From the NCBI RefSeq assembly GCF_008704655.1, contig NZ_CP023688.1, positions 3,534,001-3,598,000 of the forward strand: DNA of 64,000 bases, written 5' to 3'. Below, in pieces: positions 57,896-64,000 of this stretch. The notes under the pieces were generated by a model, which saw only the letters and a program-made list of their open reading frames with translations, made no database searches and was not told the DNA's origin. Position 1 is the stretch's first letter, and each line of letters opens with the position of its first letter. Source of the stretch: Streptomyces rimosus (GTDB lineage: Bacteria > Actinomycetota > Actinomycetes > Streptomycetales > Streptomycetaceae). Both the position numbers and the translations under genes were made by a program.

Positions 57896-59173
57896 TCAGC
57901 CGATCCGGTCCAGCACCACCGGCCGCGGTGTGAACTCCGTGCCGGGCGGGGCAATGAGGACGCCGCCGTCGAGGGCTTCGAGGGCGTAGGGGAGTTTTTC
58001 GGGGGTGTCGGTGTGGAGGGTGAGGAGGGGCTGGCCTTCCTTGACCTCGTCGCCGGGCTTGGCGTGGAGTTCGATGCCGGCGGCGGCCTGCACCGGGTCC
58101 TCCTTGCGGGCACGGCCGGCGCCCAGGCGCCAGGCGGAGATGCCTACGGCGTACGCGTCGAGGGTGGTGAGGACGCCGGAGGAGGAGGCGTTCACCGTGT
58201 GCTGTTCGCGGGCGACCGGGAGCGGCGCGTCGGGGTCGCCGCCCTGGGCCTGGATCATGCGGCGCCAGTGGTCCATGGCGGAGCCGTCGGCGAGGGCCTT
58301 GGCGGGGTCGGCGTCCTTCAGGCCCGCCGCGTCGAGCATTTCGCGGGCCAGGGCCAGGGTGAGTTCGACGACGTCGGCCGGGCCGCCGCCTGCCAGGACC
58401 TCGACGGACTCGCGGACTTCGAGGGCGTTGCCGGCCGTCAGGCCGAGCGGGGTGGACATGTCGGTGAGCAGGGCGGAGGTCCGTACGCCGTGGTCGGTGC
58501 CGAGTTCGACCATGGTGGTGGCCAGTTCGCGGGCGTCCTCGATGGTCTTCATGAAGGCGCCGGAGCCGACCTTGACGTCCAGGACGAGCGAGCCGGTGCC
58601 CTCGGCGATCTTCTTGGACATGATCGAGGAGGCGATGAGCGGGATGGCCTCGACGGTGCCGGTGACGTCGCGCAGCGCGTAGAGCTTCTTGTCGGCGGGG
58701 GCCAGGCCGTCGCCCGCCGCGCAGATGACGGAGCCGACGCGGTCCAGTACGTCCATCATCTCCGCGTTGGACAGCAGCGCGCGCCAGCCGGGGATGGACT
58801 CCAGCTTGTCGAGGGTGCCGCCGGTGTGGCCGAGGCCGCGGCCGGAGAGCTGCGGTACGGCGGCGCCGCAGGCGGCGACGAGGGGCGCGAGCGGCAGCGT
58901 GATCTTGTCGCCGACGCCGCCGGTGGAGTGCTTGTCCGCGGTCGGGCGGGCCAGCGTGGAGAAGTTCATCCGCTCGCCGGAGGCGATCATGGCGGCGGTC
59001 CAGCGGGCGATCTCCGTACGGTTCATGCCGTTGAGGAAGATCGCCATCGCCAGGGCCGACATCTGCTCGTGGGCGACCTCGCCGCGCGTATAGGCGTCGA
59101 TGACCCAGTCGATCTGCTCGGGGGTCAGCTCCTGCTTGTCGCGCTTGGCGCGGATGACCGAGATGACGTCCAT
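57896..59173 (-). CDS. deoA: thymidine phosphorylase
   Basis: This 425-residue enzyme splits thymidine, and probably uridine, with phosphate to the base and (deoxy)ribose-1-phosphate. The family signature is SGRGLGHTGGTLDKLESIPG, with phosphate-site residues in DKHSTGGVGDK and AGDG, and the catalytic lysine region KVGSGAFMK. It is full length. GGAAAGGAAG precedes ATG 59173. A terminator-like hairpin separates it from cdd, and a degenerate copy of the nucleoside palindrome lies upstream, so it can be expressed independently. Confidence 0.95.
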   Translation of the reverse strand: MDVISVIRAKRDKQELTPEQIDWVIDAYTRGEVAHEQMSALAMAIFLNGMNRTEIARWTAAMIASGERMNFSTLARPTADKHSTGGVGDKITLPLAPLVAACGAAVPQLSGRGLGHTGGTLDKLESIPGWRALLSNAEMMDVLDRVGSVICAAGDGLAPADKKLYALRDVTGTVEAIPLIASSIMSKKIAEGTGSLVLDVKVGSGAFMKTIEDARELATTMVELGTDHGVRTSALLTDMSTPLGLTAGNALEVRESVEVLAGGGPADVVELTLALAREMLDAAGLKDADPAKALADGSAMDHWRRMIQAQGGDPDAPLPVAREQHTVNASSSGVLTTLDAYAVGISAWRLGAGRARKEDPVQAAAGIELHAKPGDEVKEGQPLLTLHTDTPEKLPYALEALDGGVLIAPPGTEFTPRPVVLDRIG

Positions 59174-59253
59174 CTGGGCTTCCTTTCCGTGGAACGGCCG
59201 GCTCAGCCCGTCCCTGTACCCGGGAACGACGCGGCGAGCGGGCGCACACAGTT

Positions 59254-59265
59254 CTACACGCATAG
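59254..59265. promoter_or_regulatory. degenerate nucleoside-regulon palindrome at deoA
   Basis: CTACACGCATAG differs from CTACGCGCGTAG at two positions and lies 81 bp before the deoA ATG, in the 170-bp gap after cdd. It could be a weaker site of the same regulator. Confidence 0.4.
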
Positions 59266-59282
59266 AGCCCGGAGATCGAGAG

Positions 59283-59310
59283 GCCCGCACCGCTGAGGTG
59301 CGGTGCGGGC
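59283..59310 (-). terminator. hairpin between cdd and deoA
   Basis: GCCCGCACCG at 59283-59292 pairs perfectly with 59301-59310 around 8 nt. It can end part of the transporter-cdd transcript before deoA. Confidence 0.6.
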
Positions 59311-59343
59311 CGGTGGTCCCTCCAGCGGGGACCCGATGGGCCG

Positions 59344-59769
59344 CTAGCGGGCCAGGTGCTGGGGGCCGAACGCGTCGGGGAGCAGGTCGCTCAGGCGCCG
59401 TACGCCCGCGTCCCCGCCGTCGATCAGGAGGTCGGGGCCGCCGTGCTCGTACAGCAGCTGGCGGCAGCGGCCGCACGGGACCAGCGGCTCGCCCCGGCCG
59501 TCCACGCAGGTGAAGGCGGTCAGCCGGCCGCCGCCGGTGGCGGCCAGCGCGGAGACCAGGCCGCATTCGGCGCACAGGCCCAGTCCGTACGAGGCGTTCT
59601 CGACGTTGCAGCCGACGACCGTACGCCCGTCGTCGGCCAGGGCCGCCGCGCCGACCGGATAGCCGGAGTACGGGGCGTACGCCCGGGACATCGCGTCCCG
59701 GGCCGCCTCGCGGAGCTTTTCCCAGTCGACCGGCGCCTGCCCCTCGTCCATCGGGCCATCGTGCGTCAT
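59344..59769 (-). CDS. cdd: cytidine deaminase
   Basis: This 141-residue zinc enzyme converts cytidine and deoxycytidine to uridine and deoxyuridine. It has the tetrameric form's sequence: YSGYPVGAAALADDGRTVVGCNVENASYGLGLCAECG with the first Zn Cys and catalytic Glu, then PCGRCRQLL with two Zn Cys. Its start overlaps the upstream permease stop (ATGA), so it belongs to the transporter operon. The product is a substrate of DeoA. Confidence 0.94.
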   Translation of the reverse strand: MTHDGPMDEGQAPVDWEKLREAARDAMSRAYAPYSGYPVGAAALADDGRTVVGCNVENASYGLGLCAECGLVSALAATGGGRLTAFTCVDGRGEPLVPCGRCRQLLYEHGGPDLLIDGGDAGVRRLSDLLPDAFGPQHLAR

Positions 59770-61049
59770 GTGCCCTGCCCCCGCCGGTACGGCTTGCCGT
59801 TGGCCTTCGGGGGCCGCAGCCGTTGCGCGAACAGGGCCAGCACCAGCAGCGTGGCGATGTACGGGCTGGCCTCGACCAGCTCCAGCGGCACCGCGTCGGT
59901 CGCGAAGTACCAGAGCACGAGGAGCACCGCCGCGGCGCCGGAGACCGCCGCCTGCGCGCGCTTGGCGGCGCGCAGGCGGAACAGCGCCAGTACGGCGAGC
60001 AGCGCGGCCAGGCCCAGCAGCAGGGCGTGGACGGTCGGGCCGCCGCTGCGCAGCTGCATGGCGTCCATGAATCCGAACAGCCCGGCGCCCATCGCGACAC
60101 CGCCGGGCCGCCAGTTGCCGAAGATCATCGTGGCCAGGCCGATGTAGCCGCGTCCGCCGGTCTGCCCGTCCTGGTAGAAGTGGGTGCTGATCGAGAGGAA
60201 CGCGCCGCCGAGACCGGCCAGCGCGCCGGAGACCAGCACCGCCGCGTACTTGTACGTGTAGACGTTGACGCCCAGCGACTCGGCCGAGACGGGCGCCTCG
60301 CCGCAGGAGCGCAGGCGCAGGCCGAAGGACGAGCGCCACAGCAGGTAGAAGGTGCCGACGAAGAGCAGGACGGCCAGCACGGTGAGCCAGGAGACGTTGG
60401 TGACCAGGCCGCCGAGGATGCCGGCCACGTCGGAGACCAGGAACCAGTGGTGGTTCTCGACCGACTGCAGCCAGTCCGAGAGGCCCGGGATGCTGAACGT
60501 CGGCATGTCGGCCATCGGCGGCGACTGCTTGTCGTTGCCGCCCGCCTGCATCGCGGCGCTGCCCTCGGCCCCGAACCAGATGGTGGCCAGGTACTGCGTC
60601 GCGCCCAGCGCCAGGATGTTGACGGCGACACCGGAGACGATGTGGTCGACGCCGAAGGTGACGGTGGCGATCGCGTGCACCAGGCCGCCGAGCGCGCCGC
60701 CGAGGATGCCGATGGCCGCGGCGGCCCACGGGCCGTGCTGCCAGCCGACCCAGCCCGCCGCGAACGAGCCGAGCATCATCATGCCTTCGAGGCCGATGTT
60801 GACCACGCCGGCCCGCTCGGCCCACAGGCCGCCGAGACCGGCCAGGCCGATCGAGGTGGCGGCGGCAAGCGCCGCGCTGAACTGCCCGGCGGAGGTCAGG
60901 TCGTTGCTGCCGGTGACCGCGCGCAGCAGGGACACCGCGACGATCGCCCCGGCGACGATCAGCAGGATCACCGGGTAGGTCAGCTTGCGGCGTCCGCCGC
61001 CCGACGCGGTGGCGCCGGGCCGGGCCGCGGGCTTGAGTTCCGTACTCAC
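59766..61049 (-). CDS. nucleoside ABC transporter permease 2
   Basis: This 427-residue permease has about nine to eleven membrane helices and the branched-chain-type (BPD_transp_2) motif GVNIGLEGMMMLGSFAAGWVG-like, then VSGVAVNILALGATQYL and GNWRPGGVAMGAGLFGFMDA. It is of the NupQ/RbsC-like nucleoside importers. GTG 61049 overlaps the end of the first permease (GTGA). A cytoplasmic segment precedes helix 1, and the C-terminal helices are an addition. It should form a heterodimer with the upstream permease. Confidence 0.88.
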   Translation of the reverse strand: MSTELKPAARPGATASGGGRRKLTYPVILLIVAGAIVAVSLLRAVTGSNDLTSAGQFSAALAAATSIGLAGLGGLWAERAGVVNIGLEGMMMLGSFAAGWVGWQHGPWAAAAIGILGGALGGLVHAIATVTFGVDHIVSGVAVNILALGATQYLATIWFGAEGSAAMQAGGNDKQSPPMADMPTFSIPGLSDWLQSVENHHWFLVSDVAGILGGLVTNVSWLTVLAVLLFVGTFYLLWRSSFGLRLRSCGEAPVSAESLGVNVYTYKYAAVLVSGALAGLGGAFLSISTHFYQDGQTGGRGYIGLATMIFGNWRPGGVAMGAGLFGFMDAMQLRSGGPTVHALLLGLAALLAVLALFRLRAAKRAQAAVSGAAAVLLVLWYFATDAVPLELVEASPYIATLLVLALFAQRLRPPKANGKPYRRGQGT

Positions 61050-62170
61050 GCGGTCGCCTCCGCCTTGTCGCTTTCGTTGGTACGGGCCTGGGCGGCCAGT
61101 TCCTCGCCGACCTTGCGCTGCTGGGCGCGCAGCCCGTAACGGCGCACGATCTCGTACGCGATGACCACGCACAGCACGATCACGCCCTGGATGACGCCGA
61201 CGATCTCCTGCGCGTACCCCTCGAACTCCAGGCGGGAGCCGGTGCGGTCGAGGAACGCCCACAGCAGCGCGCCGAAGGCCATGCCCACCGGGTGGTTGCG
61301 GCCCAGCAGCGCGATGGCGATGCCGGTGAAGCCGATGCCGGCCGGGAAGTCGGTGCCGTAGTTGAAGGACTCGCCGAGCAGCGTGGGCATGCCTACCAGA
61401 CCGGCCGCGGCGCCCGAGAGCAGCATCGAGATGACGACCATCCGCTTGACGCTGACGCCGCTGGCCTCGGCGGCCGGCTCGGAGGCGCCCACCGCGCGCA
61501 GGTCGAAACCGAAGCGGGTGCGGTTGAGCACGAACCAGTAGACGAACCCGGCCAGCGCCGCGATCACCACGAAGCCGTAGACCGGCTTGGGGTGGGTCGG
61601 GAAGCTGAAGAAGTGGCTGGACTCCGGCAGGAACCTGGTGTGCAGGAGGTTGCCGTCCTTGATGGCGAGGCGGCCGTCCTGGAGGAAGTAGCCGATCACC
61701 GAGGCGGCGATGGCGTTCAGCATGATCGTGGTGATCACCTCGCTGACGCCGCGCGAGGTCTTCAGTACGCCCGCGATGCCCGACCACAGCGCGCCCACCA
61801 GCATCGCGATGACGATGAGCACAATGATCTGGAGGGCGCCGGGCAGCGCGATGGCGCCGCCGACCGCGGCGGCCGCGAAGGCCGCGAGCCGGTACTGCCC
61901 GTCCACACCGATGTTGAAGAGGTTCATGCGGAAGCCGATGGCGACCGCCAGTGCCGAGAGGTAGTACGGCACCGCCTTGTTGATGATCCAGACCTGGCTG
62001 TCGCTGTAGTGGCCGTAGTCGGCCATGATCCAGTAGGCCCGCAGCGGGTTCTCGCCCGAGGCCAGGAAGACCAGCGAACTGATGACGAACGCGGCGGCGA
62101 TGGCCAGCAGCGGCGCGGCGAGCGCCAGCAGCACCTTGTCCTTGGTGAGCGACCTGGTCAGCGTCTTCAC
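61046..62170 (-). CDS. nucleoside ABC transporter permease 1
   Basis: This 374-residue permease has about ten membrane helices. The coupling segment in RMNLFNIGVDGQYRLAAFAAA and VSEVITTIMLNAIAASVIGYFL matches the BPD_transp_2 family, with the later GRNHPVGMAFGALLWAFL. It is the NupP-type partner of the next gene, and both move nucleosides inward with the ATPase encoded upstream. GTG 62170 overlaps the ATPase stop. A Lys/Glu/Ala tail closes the protein. Confidence 0.88.
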   Translation of the reverse strand: MKTLTRSLTKDKVLLALAAPLLAIAAAFVISSLVFLASGENPLRAYWIMADYGHYSDSQVWIINKAVPYYLSALAVAIGFRMNLFNIGVDGQYRLAAFAAAAVGGAIALPGALQIIVLIVIAMLVGALWSGIAGVLKTSRGVSEVITTIMLNAIAASVIGYFLQDGRLAIKDGNLLHTRFLPESSHFFSFPTHPKPVYGFVVIAALAGFVYWFVLNRTRFGFDLRAVGASEPAAEASGVSVKRMVVISMLLSGAAAGLVGMPTLLGESFNYGTDFPAGIGFTGIAIALLGRNHPVGMAFGALLWAFLDRTGSRLEFEGYAQEIVGVIQGVIVLCVVIAYEIVRRYGLRAQQRKVGEELAAQARTNESDKAEATA

Positions 62171-63765
62171 TCCCGGTCACCTCCCTCGCGCGGGTCAGCG
62201 TCTGCGGTGAGGTGACCGCTGGCGGCACCGGTCATGGCCGAGCCCAACTCCTCCGGGGTGATGGTCGCGGGGTCGGCGTCCGCGACCAGCCGGCCCCGGT
62301 ACATCACCCGCAGGGTGTCGGAGAGCCCGATCAGCTCGTCCAGGTCAGCAGAGATCAGCAGCACCGCCAGGCCCTCCCGGCGCGCGGCACGGATCTGCTC
62401 CCAGATCTGCGCCTGCGCGCCGACGTCCACGCCCCGCGTGGGGTGGGCGGCGATCAGCAGCTTGGGGTGGTGGCTCATCTCGCGGCCGACGATCAGCTTC
62501 TGCTGGTTGCCGCCGGACAGCGAGGCCGCCGTCACCTCGATGCCGGGCGTCCGCACGTCGTACTCGGCGACGATCCGCTCGGTGTCCTTGCGCGCCGCGG
62601 CCAGGTCGAGCAGCCGGCCCTTGCTGTTGGGGCGCTCGGTGACATGCCCGAGGATGCGGTTCTCCCACAGGGGCGCTTCCAGGAGCAGCGCGTGCCGGTG
62701 GCGGTCCTCGGGTACGTACCCGATGCCGCCCTCGCGGCGCTTGCGCGTGCCGGCCCGGGTCAGATCCTGGCCGTCCAGCGTCACGGTGCCGCCGTCCAGG
62801 CTGCGGGTGCCCATGATCGCCTCGACCAGTTCGGCCTGGCCGTTGCCCTCGACACCGGCGACGCCCAGCACCTCGCCCTTGTGGATGGTGAAGGTGATCC
62901 CGTCCAGCACGGTGCGGACGACTCCGTCGGAGTCGGTGGCGCACAGCCGGAGATCTTCGACCCCCAGCATCGGCGTGTCCGTCACCGTCGACTCGCGCGT
63001 CTCCGGCGACGGCAGCTCACTGCCCACCATCAGCTCCGCGAGCTGCTTCGGCGTGGTCTTCGACGGCTCCACGGACGCGACGGTGGTGCCCCGGCGGATG
63101 ACCGTGATGTCGTCCGCGACCGACAGCACCTCGCCCAGCTTGTGCGAGATGAAGATGACGGTCAGGCCCTCCGACTTCAGCTCCCGCAGGTTGTCGAACA
63201 GCGCGTCGACCTCCTGCGGGACGAGGACCGCGGTCGGCTCGTCGAGGATGAGCGTACGGGCGCCGCGGTAGAGGACCTTGAGGATCTCCACCCGCTGGCG
63301 GTCCGCGACACCGAGGTCCTCCACGAGGACGTCGGGCCGGATGGCCAGGCCGTACGCGTCCGAGATCTCCATGATCCTGGCGCGGGCCTTGGCGCCGATG
63401 CCGTGCAGCTTCTCGGCGCCGAGGACGACGTTCTCCAGGACGGAGAGGTTGTCGGCCAGCATGAAGTGCTGGTGCACCATGCCGATGCCGCGGGCGATGG
63501 CGTCCGCGGGGGTGCCGAGCGCCGCCTGCTCGCCGTCGAGCGTGATGGTGCCCTCGTCCGGCTTCTGGATACCGTAAAGGATCTTCATCAGCGTCGACTT
63601 GCCCGCGCCGTTCTCGCCGCACAGGGCGTGCACGGTGCCGCGGCGCACGGTCAGGTCGATGTCATGGTTGGCCACGACACCGGGAAACCGCTTGGTGATG
63701 CCGCGGAGTTCGACGGCGGCGGGGCCCGGCTCGGCCGGGCGGCTGATCGTGGGTGCTGCGTTGAT
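62167..63765 (-). CDS. nucleoside ABC transporter ATPase (double domain), apparent ATC start
   Basis: This protein (about 532 residues) has two ATP-binding domains, as in NupO/RbsA-type importers. The first has Walker A GENGAGKSTLMK, the signature region LGVADRQRVEILK and Walker B LILDEPTAVL; the second has a degenerate Walker A (GVEGNGQAEL) and signature LSGGNQQKL. The conserved first strand AAVELRGITKRFPGVVAN lies upstream of GTG 63675, but no ATG, GTG, TTG or CTG is in frame there. GGGGAG stands six bases before an ATC at 63765, so ATC initiation is the best explanation; starting at 63675 would drop the first strand. It heads the operon seen here. Confidence 0.85.
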   Translation of the reverse strand: MNAAPTISRPAEPGPAAVELRGITKRFPGVVANHDIDLTVRRGTVHALCGENGAGKSTLMKILYGIQKPDEGTITLDGEQAALGTPADAIARGIGMVHQHFMLADNLSVLENVVLGAEKLHGIGAKARARIMEISDAYGLAIRPDVLVEDLGVADRQRVEILKVLYRGARTLILDEPTAVLVPQEVDALFDNLRELKSEGLTVIFISHKLGEVLSVADDITVIRRGTTVASVEPSKTTPKQLAELMVGSELPSPETRESTVTDTPMLGVEDLRLCATDSDGVVRTVLDGITFTIHKGEVLGVAGVEGNGQAELVEAIMGTRSLDGGTVTLDGQDLTRAGTRKRREGGIGYVPEDRHRHALLLEAPLWENRILGHVTERPNSKGRLLDLAAARKDTERIVAEYDVRTPGIEVTAASLSGGNQQKLIVGREMSHHPKLLIAAHPTRGVDVGAQAQIWEQIRAARREGLAVLLISADLDELIGLSDTLRVMYRGRLVADADPATITPEELGSAMTGAASGHLTADADPREGGDRE

Positions 63766-64000
63766 GGCGCACTCCCCTCGGGGATCTTGTCCTGGACATG
63801 TCCTCGGCGGACGGCATGTCCTTGGCGGACTGCATGTCCTTGGCGGACTGCATGTCCTTGGCGGACTGCGTGTTCTGGGCAGGCGGCGGGGGCGGGGCCG
63901 GCCGCGGGCTGGAGCGGCCGGGGTGCGATGCCGCGGCCGCGGTGGGGCGGGACGGTGCCGGTCCGCGGTGCGGTCCGGGCCGGTCAGCGCCCTGCTACGG
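63766..64000. other. upstream region of the transporter ATPase with 18-bp repeats
   Basis: No gene is supported in the last 235 bp. Four tandem 18-bp units (63801-63872; consensus TCCTTGGCGGACTGCATG) form the striking feature. A minus-strand TAG at 63997-63995 might end an upstream gene, where a BmpA-type nucleoside-binding lipoprotein would be expected, but that gene lies beyond the window. Confidence 0.5.
63801..63872. repeat. four tandem 18-bp repeats
   Basis: Units lie at 63801-63818, 63819-63836, 63837-63854 and 63855-63872. The second and third are identical, the fourth differs at one base and the first at three. The minus strand of the repeat lies in the likely 5' leader of the transporter ATPase, just upstream of its ribosome-binding site. 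Confidence 0.85.

Noticed and set aside
63662..63853. 63-residue minus-strand ORF with MQSAKD repeats
   Set aside because: It only reads through the 18-bp repeats and then runs out of frame over the ATPase start. The repeat peptide has no ribosome-binding site, so it is not annotated as a gene, although a leader peptide cannot be excluded.

Overview
The window is high-GC chromosomal DNA from a Streptomyces or a very close relative. The GC-rich third codon positions, many GTG starts, rare TTA (bldA-type) codons, long GC-rich inverted-repeat terminators and familiar gene blocks all point there. The order hutH - GGDEF - enoyl-CoA hydratase - cya - birA - pccB/pccE - maf - accA2 - lpdA - deoD - deoC - sigQ/afsQ1/afsQ2 - add - deoA resembles, from memory, the SCO49xx region of S. 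coelicolor read backwards. The lpdA-deoD-phosphomutase-add-deoA-cdd part also recalls Rv3303c-Rv3315c of M. tuberculosis. No rRNA, tRNA, CRISPR array or insertion sequence was recognised.

Layout. 1-6.4 kb: end of an unknown gene, a small TTA-containing membrane protein, a hotdog thioesterase, a serine beta-lactamase-like hydrolase, a DUF2786 protein, an Ig-like L,D-transpeptidase lipoprotein, an acidic protein and a small LAxTG surface protein. 6.4-16.7 kb: histidine ammonia-lyase, a GAF-GGDEF diguanylate cyclase, enoyl-CoA hydratase, adenylate cyclase and biotin ligase on the minus strand; then propionyl-CoA carboxylase beta and epsilon subunits, a 43-residue membrane protein, a class B PBP and Maf on the plus strand. 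17.3-24.2 kb looks accessory: an orphan LanB glutamylation-domain protein without an elimination domain, a TetR/monooxygenase pair, DUF2180, an IclR regulator, a MOSC protein and a membrane protein. 24.2-30.5 kb: a structured-looking leader and accA2, then an NmrA-like protein, a membrane esterase, a TetR and a DeoR-family regulator.

30.8-45.6 kb and 51.4-63.8 kb form a nucleoside salvage district: LpdA, purine nucleoside phosphorylase (deoD), phosphopentomutase/phosphomannomutase-like protein, deoxyribose-phosphate aldolase (deoC) with two aldehyde dehydrogenase-type proteins, a uridine kinase-like protein, adenosine deaminase (add), and an operon of nucleoside ABC transporter genes, cytidine deaminase (cdd) and thymidine phosphorylase (deoA). 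Together they import nucleosides, deaminate and phosphorolyse them, and channel (deoxy)ribose-1-P to central metabolism. A 12-bp palindrome, CTACGCGCGTAG, sits on the core promoters of deoD, deoC and add, and a degenerate copy lies upstream of deoA. It defines a candidate local regulon.

Between these parts are a class E/F-type sortase with a surface protein and a second, similarly promoted secreted protein (37.7-40.7 kb), and the sigQ/afsQ1/afsQ2/lipoprotein signalling locus (45.7-50.1 kb), where a site matching the AfsQ1 pattern lies in the divergent region. VanZ, PspC, LysR/MFS, Uma2, DUF3140 and DUF2945 genes fill the rest. Many genes here appear leaderless: a TANNNT box lies 6-8 nt before the start codon.
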